A DNA stretch of 64,000 nucleotides from Ligustrum vulgare (lineage: Eukaryota; Streptophyta; Magnoliopsida; Lamiales; Oleaceae): contig OY743184.1 in NCBI GenBank assembly GCA_963555705.1, positions 28,598,639-28,662,638 on the forward strand. The letters are read 5' to 3'. A program made the translations under genes and the position numbers. The first letter of the stretch is position 1, and each line of letters opens with the position of its first letter. Positions 1 through 10,800 of this stretch are shown piece after piece. Below the pieces are notes generated by a model. The model was not told the DNA's origin and did no database searches. It was given only the letters and a program-made list of their open reading frames with translations.

Positions 1-2656
1 GTTCCGAAAACCGCTCCTTCCTCAAAGGTACCCAAACCCAATCACCGGGTTCAAAGATGACGCTTTTTCTTCCTTTGTTAGCCTGCGATGCATAATGTTC
101 ATTTTTCTTTTCAATTTCCAACCTCACTTTGTCGTGGAGTGATTTAACCATCTCAGTCTTTTTCTTTCCCTCCAAACTAATACGTTCATTCACAGGTAAA
201 TGAATTAAATTCAATGGTGTTAGCGGATTAAAACAATAAACAATTTCAAATGGTGAACAAGAAGTAGTAGAATGTATAGCCCTATTATATGCAAATTCAA
301 TAAATGGTAAACACTCTTCCCAATTTTTCAGATTTTTATTGATTATGGTGCACAACAATTGAATCATGGTCCTATTTACTACCTCGGACTGTCCATCGGT
401 ATGTGGACAGGTTGTAGAGAAAAGTAGTTTTGTTCCCAGTTTGTTCCACAAGACTTTCCAAAAATGACTAAGGAACTTAACTTCCCTATCCGAGACGATA
501 CTTTTAGGAACCCCATGTAAGCGCACGACTTCCCTAAAGAAAATATCAGCTATGTTGGTAGCATCATCAGTTTTGTGGCATAGTATGAAATGTGCCATTT
601 TACTAAAGCGATCTACTACCACAAAAATCGAATCTCTTCCCTTCTTAGTCCTAGGTAATCCCAAAACAAAATCCATAGAGATATCGACCCAAGGCTCACT
701 AGGGATGGGTAAAGGCATATATAATCCATGGGGTTTAATTCTAGATTTTGTCTTCTTGGAAGTAATGCATCTACTACAAACCCGAACCACATCAATCTTC
801 ATCTTAGGCCAGTAGAAATGTTCACTTAGGATTTCGAAGGTCTTTTTAACCCCAAAATGACCCATTAAACCTCCACTCTGGGCCTCTCTCACAAGTAACT
901 CTCTCATTGAACACCTAGGGACACACAATTTATTTTCCCGGAATAAGTAATCATCATGTTTAAAGAATCTATCCACAGGCCCCTTACCACATGAATCATA
1001 AATACTAGAAAAGTCCGGATCATTAACATACATGTCCTTAATGTATTCAAACCCAAGCAATTTAGCATTCAAAGAAGTTAAAAGCACATACCTTCGAGAC
1101 AATGCATTCGCCACCACATTTTCCTTACCTTGTTTGTACCGGATGACATAGGGAAAGATTTTGATGAACTCTACCCACCTTGCATGTGTCTTACTTAGCT
1201 TAGCTTGACACATCAAATGCTTCAAGGACTCATGATCAGTGTGAATCAAGAACTCCCGTGGCCACAAGTAATGTTGCCATGTCTCGAAAGCCCGCACAAG
1301 TGAGTACAACTCCTTGTCATATGTGGGGTAATTAAGAGCAGCCCCCTTTAGCTTTTCACTAAAATAGGCTATTGGCCTTCGATCCTGCATTAAAACAGCT
1401 CCAATACCTAGCCCTGAGGCATCACATTCAATCTCAAAAGCCTTGTCAAAGTTAGGGAGTGATAAAACCGGTGCTTTACACAACATATTTTTTATGGTCT
1501 CAAATGTATGCTCTTGTTCTACACCCCATTTAAAACTTACACTTTTTTTGACAATTTCTATGAGTGGTGCAGTAATTGTGCTAAAATCCTTAACAAAACG
1601 CCTATAAAAACTAGCCAAGCCATGAAAACTTCTAACCTCAGTTATGCTTTTAGGTGTTGGCCATTCTTTAATAGCTTTGACCTTTTCCTCATTTACTTCT
1701 ATTCCCTTTGCACTAACCACATAGTCAAGAAACACAACTTTTTCCATGCAAAAACTGCACTTTTCAAAATTAACAAAAAGTTTTTCTTTCCTCAACACCA
1801 CAAGCACACACCTAACATATTCTACATGCTCTTCTAAGCTTTTACTATACACCAAGATATCATCGAAGTAAAATACAACGAATTTACCTATAAATGCACA
1901 TAAAACATGATTCATTACGCGAATAAAAGTACTAGGTGCATTGGTAAGTCCAAACGGTATAACTAACCATTCATACAAGCCGTATTTAATTTTAAAAGCA
2001 GTTTTCCACTAATCGCCTTCCCTCATGCGGATTTGGTGATATCCACTTTTAAGATCAATTTTACCAAATATGCTAGAGCCATGCAATTCATCCAACATAT
2101 CATCTAACCTAGGAATAGGATGATGATACTTTACCGTTATGTTGTTGATGGCTCTACAATCAACACACATTCTCCAAGTCCCGTCTTTCTTTGGCACAAG
2201 TAATACGAGTACGGCACATGGACTCATGCTCTCCCTTATGTACCCCTTGTTTATCAATTCCTCCACTTGCCTTTGAAGCTCCTTCATCTCCTCGGGATTA
2301 CTTCTATAAGCGGGCCGGTTTGGAATGACTGCTCCAGGTACAAAATCAATCTGATGCTCAATGCCTCGAATGGGTGGCAACCCACTAGGTATATCCTTCG
2401 GAAATACATCGTCAAATTCCTGTAAGAGAGAAATAGCCAAACTAGGGAGGGATATGTTAGTTTCCTCAAGGGCAAGGGATGACTCCTTGTACAACAAAAG
2501 GACCATTGGTCGATTTTCCACGAAAGCCTTCTTGATTTCACTACTTTTTACATCGAAACTCACTTTTGATTTTTCTTTTCTGACACTCTTCGCTCCCTCT
2601 CCTTTTTCTGAGGCATGTACCCCAACACTCTTTTTTTTCTGGAGTCGTGACTCCAA
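1..2656 (-). pseudogene. G1 pol: reverse transcriptase, RNase H, integrase; one nonsense codon
   Basis: Continuation of the polyprotein in the next frame. RT begins around 2420 (GLPP motif), followed by the KIDLKSGYHQI block and a TAG at 2009-2011 where sister elements have a Glu codon before WKTAF. Reading on from there by hand I found no further stop to base 1. That stretch holds the RT catalytic YFDD box (about 1855-1876), RNase H with the [10 protein letters not shown] block (about 1220-1250), the integrase HHCC region and DD35E core ([17 protein letters not shown]). The conserved integrase HPQTDG block has lost one codon. Apart from the nonsense codon and the A8 indel the pol is nearly open, so decay is recent or slight. 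Confidence 0.85.
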
Positions 2657-4442
2657 CCCTCTTTTCCTCTCCTTTTTCTGAGGTCATGGCCTCAACTCTC
2701 TTTTTCTCACCTTTTTCTGAGGTCGTGGCCTCAACTCTCTTTTTCTCAAGTTTCCTCACCCTTTGTTCTTCATCAATTTTCAATTTAACTTGATCTACAT
2801 AAACTTGTGATGGTGTCAATGGTGTAAGTGTAATATTTCTCCCATCCTTGGTAAAACTATATCTATTTTTATACTCGTCATGTGTCACCTTCCTATCATA
2901 TTGCCAAGGTCTACCTAACAAAATGTGCCCGGATTGCATAAGAACCACATCACACATCACTTCATCCATATAGCTACCAATCGAAAAATTCACTAACACC
3001 CTCCTATTCACCTTAATTTCACCACTATCATTTAACCAGTGAAGTCTATAAGGTGATGGATGCTTCAACAATGGTAATCCTAATTTCTCAATTAGTGTGG
3101 TGCTAGCAACATTCGTACAACTACCACCATCAATAATCATACTACATACCTTGTCTTGGATGCGACACCGTGTATGAAATATGCTCTCCCTCTGTTGCTC
3201 CACGTCATCCACGTTGACTAGAGCACTAAGGGCTCGCCTCGCTACTAATAACGGTCCATGCTCCCCGGATTGCAATTCCTCATTATCACTGGATTCCTCC
3301 AAAGCGGGCATGTCGATGTAGTCCTCTTCATCGCTGCCACTTTCCCAAGCTCCTTCCGCTCGCATGGTAATGACACGTCTATTAGGGCATTGAGAAGCCA
3401 CATGTCCTCTTCCCAAGCATTTGAAGCATTGGATATCTCTACTCCTAGATGGCTGAGGTTCCCCTTTGGGTGGAAATTTGTTAACAGACTCCTCCTTTCC
3501 CTTTAGTACCTCAATCTTCCCCTTCGAAACAGCCCCGACTCCTTTATTTTCCCACCTCGGCTTCCAAGACGGATTAGAACCCGAAGAACCTGACTGATAC
3601 TTAGTTGTCCCTTTTCTCTTCAATTGCTTCTCCACTTTCATGGACATATGCATCATAGCTTCTAGCTCCACATAGTGTTGCAATTCGACCACATTTGCTA
3701 TTTCTTTATTCATCCCACTCAAGAAACGGGCCATAATGGCCTCCCCATCCTCTTCCACATTAGCTCTAAGCATCAACATCTCCATCTCCTTATGATAATC
3801 CTCGACACTCTTAGAACCTTGGTAAAGACTTTTTAATTTTTGATGAAGTTTCCTATGGTAATGACTAGGGATAAATCTCTTCCTCGTGACAGCCTTTAAT
3901 TCACCCCATGTACTAATAGGTCTCTCACGATTTTGCCTCCTAGAAGTTGCTAATTGATCCCACCAAGTAAGGGCATAATCGGTGAATTCAAGAACCGCAA
4001 CCTTAACTTTTTTCTCCTCCGTATAGCTGTAGCAATCAAATATCAACTCAATCCTTTTCTCCCACTCTAAGTATTGTTTTGGATCACTCCGACCCTTAAA
4101 GGAAGGAATTGTTGTTTTGATATTATTCATGCCACGATCCGGTCGATCTCCAACAACCTCTCTACCTCGTCGTTCATGCCTAACCTCTCTATCTATAAGT
4201 GCCCCATCATCAAACCCATCAAATTCATCTTCTTCCTCCATCTCTATCCTATGACCAAGCCCCAATTGTCTACGTACATTGGGCGCTTCCCTAGGCCGCT
4301 CTAACCTTTCAATTCTTCCCGACATATCCACAAGCATTTTCTCAAAGCGTATTGCCATCTCTTCCATCATGTTGACTTGATCGCCGTTCTTTGTTGTAGT
4401 AGAATCTTCCGACATCCTAAAACTAAGTAATATATGCCTCAC
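2541..4442 (-). CDS. gag-protease part of the G1 polyprotein (633-aa open frame)
   Basis: Encodes the capsid and protease of gypsy element G1. Visible in order: a coiled-coil-prone N-terminus, a retrotransposon gag domain (about residues 110-270, with a TWWDQL core), a CCHC zinc knuckle beginning CFKC at about residues 339-352, and an aspartic protease with active site IDGGSCTN near residues 435-446 (DGG in place of the more usual DSG/DTG). The C-terminus is a 13-residue tandem repeat rich in K, R and E. Translation may begin at 4442 or at the in-frame ATG at 4415 (MSEDS). The frame leaves the pol frame at an A8 run (2631-2638 on the plus strand as T8); one A fewer would join gag and pol, so an indel is likelier than programmed frameshifting. 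Confidence 0.85.
   Translation of the reverse strand: MRHILLSFRMSEDSTTTKNGDQVNMMEEMAIRFEKMLVDMSGRIERLERPREAPNVRRQLGLGHRIEMEEEDEFDGFDDGALIDREVRHERRGREVVGDRPDRGMNNIKTTIPSFKGRSDPKQYLEWEKRIELIFDCYSYTEEKKVKVAVLEFTDYALTWWDQLATSRRQNRERPISTWGELKAVTRKRFIPSHYHRKLHQKLKSLYQGSKSVEDYHKEMEMLMLRANVEEDGEAIMARFLSGMNKEIANVVELQHYVELEAMMHMSMKVEKQLKRKGTTKYQSGSSGSNPSWKPRWENKGVGAVSKGKIEVLKGKEESVNKFPPKGEPQPSRSRDIQCFKCLGRGHVASQCPNRRVITMRAEGAWESGSDEEDYIDMPALEESSDNEELQSGEHGPLLVARRALSALVNVDDVEQQRESIFHTRCRIQDKVCSMIIDGGSCTNVASTTLIEKLGLPLLKHPSPYRLHWLNDSGEIKVNRRVLVNFSIGSYMDEVMCDVVLMQSGHILLGRPWQYDRKVTHDEYKNRYSFTKDGRNITLTPLTPSQVYVDQVKLKIDEEQRVRKLEKKRVEATTSEKGEKKRVEAMTSEKGEEKRVGVTTPEKKECWGTCLRKRRGSEECQKRKIKSEFRCKK
2601..2760 (-). 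repeat. 39-bp in-frame tandem repeat between protease and RT of G1
   Basis: Imperfect copies of a 39-bp unit (starting at 2672 and 2711 on the plus strand, with further diverged copies on either side) encode a 13-residue charged module of the type KRVEA-TSEKGE. The array lies in the hinge between protease and reverse transcriptase, a place tolerant of length change. Confidence 0.75.
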
Positions 4443-4951
4443 GTGTATTTCGCTCGTGTATCACTCAATTTTGGCTTTTACCCTCTATTGATCTCACCTC
4501 TCTCGCAATTTTCCACTCAATGGATTTCACCCCAATTACTTCAAAGAACGAATCCGAACTCAAACAAGTTTAAACTCGAATGATTCAAATCGAGTATGAG
4601 TGAGAATTTACTAACTTGTTGGAAAACTCGAAGAAGATCTTGAGAGTATGGAATTTTGATTCTATAAAGGACTTGACACTTTTTATGGGAAATAAGATTG
4701 ATTCAAAAAGATAATTCTTGAAATCAAATAACAATTTTTTTGACTGATTTTTTTTTTTCGAAAATTCAACTACTAGAATAACGAAACAAACTAAATTTTA
4801 TTTGAATATCAAACGAAGGAAATAACGACTTTTGAATTTTTTTGTGACACTTTTTGGATTAAAGACTCAAGGACTTGAAGAACACGAAGAACAAGATTAC
4901 GAAAACTCAAGGAAACAAAATAAAGATATAGCATTGATTTTTGGAGCCTAA

Positions 4952-4963
4952 GCTCTGATACCA
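4952..4963 (-). other. Primer-binding site of G1 (tRNA-iMet)
   Basis: TGGTATCAGAGC on the minus strand, two bases after the CA end of the LTR. This 12-mer is complementary to the 3' end of plant initiator tRNA-Met, the usual primer of many plant LTR retrotransposons. Confidence 0.9.
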
Positions 4964-4965
4964 AA

Positions 4966-5737
4966 TGATGCAAACCAAGTAGAAATTGTAACTACGCAAC
5001 CCAAAAAATATTGAATCGACCCAAGAACGCTAAACAACCACGATTTATGGATCCAATTAAAATTAATTGAACCAAGCAACCAATACAATCACAGGGATAT
5101 ATTGACCTCTTGATCACAAGCAATATTAATTCTCACCGAGATTTGAACAAACAAGATTAACTCGCAAGTTCAAATTGTATTCAATTAAGAATAGAGTTTG
5201 AAAGCAATTTGCCTCACAATAATATCAATACTAGTCTCTCTAATAATAAAAATTACATCCCTTTAAATAGGGTCAAATCTGGCTTTAGGAGCCCTAATTC
5301 AACTAAGAAGGAAATTGCTCAAATATGGAAAGAAATAAAAATAATAGAAAATTAAGGATTTGGCGCGTATTGATAGTCACGGCCGTAAGTAGCTTACTGT
5401 TTAATAGGTACGGCCATGAGACTTAATTTGCAGTCGTAAATCATTTTTTCTAAAAATTTATTTTCACCCGAGGCCACATTACGGCCGTGACACATGTTGA
5501 GTTACGGCCGTAAGTCAAACTTTTCGCAATTTCAGTTTTCAGCAGTGGACTCGTTACACCGTAAGCACTATAGGGTTACGGCCGTAATTTTGAAACTTCA
5601 CAACTTCCTTCTACAGCTTGAATGAGATTGATCCACTCGTCGTCTCGGCTAGTCTCCAACACGGAACTTGCTTCTTTTGTCCACCGTTTCTTTTAATAGC
5701 TTGTCCATTGCTTCGTTGGACCTCTTTTGTCCACCCT
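4966..5737 (-). repeat. Truncated LTR of gypsy G1 (5' LTR on the minus strand)
   Basis: Starts on the plus strand with TGATGCAAACC, matching the start of the G2 LTR at 61581. It contains five or six ACGGCCGT-type palindromes between 5376 and 5590. Homology to G2 continues to about 5730 (the stretch around CTTGTCCATTGCTTCGTTGG), after which copia A sequence begins. The full LTR length is about 840-860 bp by comparison with 50774-51612 and 61581-62437. Confidence 0.85.
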
Positions 5738-7139
5738 GGTTGCTCTACTCACAAAAATTGATTTCTTGTGATAGATCATCCCGTTACAGGATTTTCTGTT
5801 CTATGTATTTAACTTGGAATAAATAATTTTGCACACAAAAATGATTTTGAGAAGATTACCTTTGTAGCGTGCTTTACAATAATCTTCATCAACTGCTTCT
5901 TGATTCCACCAAAGCTTCAAACCCTCAAGCTTTCCCCGGTGTTCTCCAATGGCAGTTGTGCAGGTGTGTGGTCACCTTTCTCAAGACCTAGGTTAAACTA
6001 GGATTAGGGTTTCTTTGTAAAGAGGAAACACACACTACACCCTTTAGTGTGTGTTTCGCCACTTTTCCAATTAGGTTAGGAAAAATAGTCTTGGGAGACT
6101 ATTTGTAACCACTTTACACTCCAAAACCCTACCAGGCCTAGTACCATAACCCAGGCCCATTTCTGCACAACCCAATACAGGTAATAAGCCTGTATAAACC
6201 CATTATAGTGAAGCCACCGAGGGAACCTGATCGGACCCAATTAAACTAAGCTCCAATAAATTAATTATGACCCGATCAACTCTTGATCAGTCAAAATTAA
6301 TTTATTAATCACGTTCTATTCCACTAAAAGAACGAGACCGCACTCTTAGTAAAATTGAAATTACTGAAACAATTAATCAATAATTATATCCTCTGTCTTA
6401 TCGTTCTTACATGTTACCCCCGTCGATCAACTCGAATATTCGGAGCAAGTTAAAATGACCAAAATGTCCTTCTTTGAATGTTCATAAATTCTCAACTCTC
6501 ATCTTCTATCTGACAGTTCGATGTGATCCCATCACATCATAGAATTCAACAGTCACTGTCGAATTACTGAGCTCAGATTCAACTGTCCACTAGAAGAACC
6601 AGTGAGATTATGATCATACCTAAAAGGTGACGGATTCCATAATACGAATATATGTTCCTCGTTAGTTCACTTTAATTCCCAAAGTACCGAGATATTGATC
6701 AGCAATTTGATCTCACCCATTGATACCTCAAAGAGCTTCAAGTTAGTAATCGAAGTCCATTATCCGATTAGGATTAAGGTCCCACGTACGATAATCATGT
6801 GAAATTAAATTTGTACGGTCAATGTCACAAATTAATTTCACGTGGTCCCGTCCAATACGTTCCAAACGTACTCTCAATTTTATTACCAAAGTCAAAGATA
6901 GACTTTAATAAAATCGAGACGATCTTATCAAAATAAATTGTCCATATTTATTTACTGATCGTGAACGTTAATTTTAGATCGAATCACAAATTGAATCTTT
7001 CCGTGTTTAACAACTTAAACACTCAATTTGTAATATCAAATCGACCCGTGGACAAACGCAGCTTTATATTAATACAATCAATAAACATTTTATTTCGAAT
7101 GTCGTGAATTATACTCTATGGGCATATATAATTCCAACA
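5738..7139 (-). repeat. 3' LTR of copia A
   Basis: Direct repeat of 12909-14310. Compared with the other LTR it lacks the last 13 bp (TGTTGGGAACCCG on the plus strand), being cut at the junction with gypsy G1. Substitutions seen by eye lie near 5801, 6111, 6238, 6306, 6339 and 6703; five are C/T. Confidence 0.92.
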
Positions 7140-10100
7140 ATCTCCCACTTGCCCTTAGAGTATACATGAAACATCGAATCATTCATCTTGTCAACATCAT
7201 CATTACATTAATGATTATGTTCTCAACAAAGATGATAACTCCTTTCGATGTAAGCCACGGTTGTATGACAAACAATCCAAGATTGTGTTATACCCAACCA
7301 ATTAAACACAATATCTCCCAGTTGTATTCCAATTTTGACGACTCTCGAGAGTGCTAGTCAAATTAGATCTTAATTAGTTTTAATCCATCAGATCACAAAC
7401 TGAATAGATAAGCAAATATTTACTCGTTTTCTGAAAACGCTTCAGTATATGCTTTACCTCTATTCAATGATCTGATCTTGGATCAAACTAATAATCACCA
7501 ACAATATCCCCAGCATAAGATATGACCTATCTAGTGTAGAGTAAGGCTTCCTATAGCCGGAGCATAAGGAACCTTCTCTATCTTACCATGAGTCTCAGGA
7601 GAATACTCATAAGATAGATAAAGTCCACAAAGAACATTATTCCTTTCAAGACTTCAATATTGCAAATGTAGATAGTATCTTATTATTACATGAAACTTGA
7701 GACTATTCTATTTCATTTTTCTCCCACTCCGAAAAGTACGGATGTCTAAAAAAATAGACAGTCATCTACAAGTCCTTCAAATCTAATTGCTGGTGCCAAC
7801 TACTATTTAATGAAAATACTCTCACACATAAGTAGAGTGTCATTCAAATAAATAGTTGTGAAAATTGTCTCATCTTTCTGTATACACGAGTATACTTAAG
7901 ATATATCAATATTTTGATTAAGAACATGTATCACAATGGTTCTATCAAATTCTATATTCTATATCTTGAACAATTACCCAAATCCAAAGTTGGAAACTGG
8001 TAAGCCATGAATTTTACTTTCATGGTCTTTAATATGAACTCATCAGATTATACTTTGTAAATGATTTCCTCAAGATGCATTTAAGAAACAACATCTTGAC
8101 ATCCATTTTTCGTACCTCATTTTCACAATGAACGAAAATGGATAAAAGATCCAGGTAAACATTTTGCATGGCAATTGGCGAGAAGGGTTTCACAAACCTA
8201 CAACAATAAGCCTTGCACTAAAGGCATCAACCTTTCAATTTACCCCTCTTTTATCATCTTAAAAATCATCACACCCTATAGGTTTGACCCCATTGGGTGC
8301 ATCTACAAATATCCAAACTTGTTGGATTACTAGGAATCTAATTCCGAGTTCACATTCACCTTCCATGATTTCAAGTCTATAACTTCTACCACTTCCCTAA
8401 ATGAGGAGTTCTTCTCTTATTTCAGTAGAGACTGTCTGAAAAGACTCTCCGTAGAATAAGCTTCAAGAAGGTGGTCTTACAACCCTCCCAATCCAATTAG
8501 TCTCTGGAAGTGTATTTCCATTATGTCCAAACAGAGTTACTTCCTCTCCTCCCACTACTTGGTTATATCCCTAATTGGGATCAACATCTCCACTACCTCT
8601 TTACGAACATAAAGAAGAGGCAGAACAGTGAGAACAACTTCGACTACTACCTTTGGTTTTTCCCTGTCCATTGGGTTCACCAGGAAAAAATAGTGGTTGA
8701 ACCACTTGCCTATTTCTCCCACTAGGATCAGCAACCATCGGTTCCGTAGGAAGTCCCAAATCATCAAGATTAATTCTATGCGGAAACCTGGAATCAAGTT
8801 GTTTGAACCACGTTCTAACATCTCATCCAATAGAATTTTACTTGTTGATTTGTATTCTTCTACACGCCTTATCCTCTAAGAAAGTCACATTTGTACTCAA
8901 CAAATACTTTCTGGACCAGAGGACTATAGAAGAAATAATTTCTAGTTTCATTGTATACCTTATATATAATCAAACCTTCATTGTTGCCACCATCTCGTCA
9001 ATCCTTCCTTTCAGCTTGTGTGCCAAAAGTCCCCAAATCTGAATGTGGTGATGACTGGGCTTGCACCCAAGCCACAACTCTAGGGGTATTTCAGGAAACG
9101 AATCAATGGTACTAGGCTATGAAGGAACCGATTATCTCCGGTGTACATTCCCTAATGAAACTAGTAATGAGGATAACTTTTCATTGATTTGGTATTACCT
9201 TGTTCTCCTTTTCCGATAAATGGTTCCTAAACTCATATGAGAGATACACAAACCTCGATCAAATTGAAGTATCTCGATTCTCTTAATTACTTCTCAACTT
9301 CTGTCCAAAATTCTAGAAATTCTTCAACATTTCAGATCAATGAGATATTAAGTATAGAATCGAGATCTGGAGTGATCATCAATAAAAGTGATGAATTACT
9401 CGTACTCTCTCGTATCTTGAGTACCAAAGAATCCACACATATCGAAGTGTATTAATCCCCAAACTCTTAAGTCCATTTAATGTATAAGGACTGTTGGTTA
9501 TCTAATCCTCTAAACAAGATTCAGAAAATAATATAGATTCCACCTCAGATCCTTTTGAGGTACATCCCTTACTAGTATTAGAATCGAGTTTTGAATAAGT
9601 GTAACCAAGCCTAAAATCTTAATCATTTTACCCTCTAAATAAAATTCAAAAGCCCACATAGATTCCACCTCCAAAATACTTAGAGGCTATCTTTACTAGT
9701 CTTTCAATCTTATTTAGATAAATATGATTATCTTAAGATCTTATCAAAGAGTTCATTAATACAAGGAATCATCTATCCCTTATCATTTGTAGTAATATTA
9801 CACTTAGAACCATTTACAAGGCTTTGAGATTGTTAACCATTTGTCTCGCAATAATAAGAGCATTATTTAACTTAATTCCAACTAATAACTGGAAATTAAG
9901 TGCTAAATAATTTTGCTCAAATAATAAAGAGACAAAATAACAATTAAATTGTTTCGTAAACATAAAAGCCCAGCGGCTCTTTCCATATTACCGTACCCGT
10001 GCTTATCCTTATAGTATACTCTATCTCATTGTGTCATTTGGTCACCTAGGACCATATTGCAACAACTTGCAATAGTGATTAGTTACTCTAGAATCTATAA

Positions 10101-10800
10101 TCAAGATAGACTCAATTACTGACCATAACACAATGAATAGAGTTTTACTCCATTATAGAGTTTCCAGGAAAGGCTACTTCCTCATTAGTCCTATCTTTGC
10201 TCAAAAGCAAAAAGGTTAGAGGGCCTACCATACTATCCGTTGCTTTAAAATAATCTCTTCTCTATGAATAGCTTACATTGAACCTTTCAGGGACACGTTC
10301 ATCCTGGTGAATATAGTCCACACTGAACCGCAAGAGATCATCTTAAAAGATTTCTCAAGCATTATGTCACCTGAATCAATGTTTGCAAGTGGAACCTCCA
10401 CCACGTTAAAGTGACCAATCATGTTTTACCAAATGGTCTCTTATAAAAACGTGATCGGTTCATAAGTAGAGATATAATATAGCTTGATAGCATATTTTGT
10501 ATAACTCCATAATTAAAATGTTCAAATTATCATAAATACCCTTCCATTGAGAAAATAAACACGGTATCCTATCTTGATGTTTTTATTGCAAAGTACTTGA
10601 TATAAGAATCAAAACTATACAATAATCCATCTCATCAAAATAATACCATTTTCATTGAAAGATTTATGATTACTATTGAACAAGGATTTTCTAGCACGAA
10701 CAAATGCTATAAGTAGAAAGAATTATAACGAGACATTTTACAGTTTTCGCAAATTAGTCGGTGATGTCTAAACATATAACTAGTTGTGGAAATACGACAT
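7140..10800 (-). pseudogene. Decayed copia A gag-pol
   Basis: Only fragments of copia proteins can be read on the minus strand, all out of frame with one another. Near 7520-7620 is the end of RT (KIEKVPYAPAIGSL, followed by a degraded form of the usual RPD.CYAVG block). Near 9340-9480 is the integrase start (a D-CG block and a FITFIDDYSR-like block broken by stops). Near 10300-10440 is a gag block resembling the one in copia B (IGHFNVVEV-type). Stops and frameshifts occur throughout. Short open frames here, such as 8555-8830, match no family I know. The element therefore cannot encode its own transposition proteins. Confidence 0.7.

Larger units (their letters stand above)
1..5737 (-). mobile_element. 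Ty3/gypsy retrotransposon G1 (chromovirus, CRM-like), partial
   Basis: Reading on the minus strand: a truncated LTR (4966-5737), a primer-binding site for initiator tRNA-Met (4952-4963), gag-protease, RT, RNase H and integrase, continuing beyond base 1. The gag-PR-RT-RH-INT order is seen directly and defines Ty3/gypsy. The gag type, single long polyprotein, tRNA-Met primer and coding that runs into the LTR (seen in sister copy G2) suggest the CRM group of chromoviruses; that subgroup is inference. The right edge abuts copia A with no recognisable target duplication, and about 70-85 bp of the LTR is missing compared with G2 and with the related solo LTR at 50774-51612. Confidence 0.93.

Noticed and set aside
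2631..2656. Programmed frameshift site between gag and pol of G1
   Set aside because: Related elements of this type are generally single-frame and one A fewer in the A8 run restores the frame, so an indel is the simpler explanation; not excluded.
8555..8830. 91-codon minus-strand open frame in copia A
   Set aside because: It carries no copia motif and sits in a decayed interior; treated as chance.
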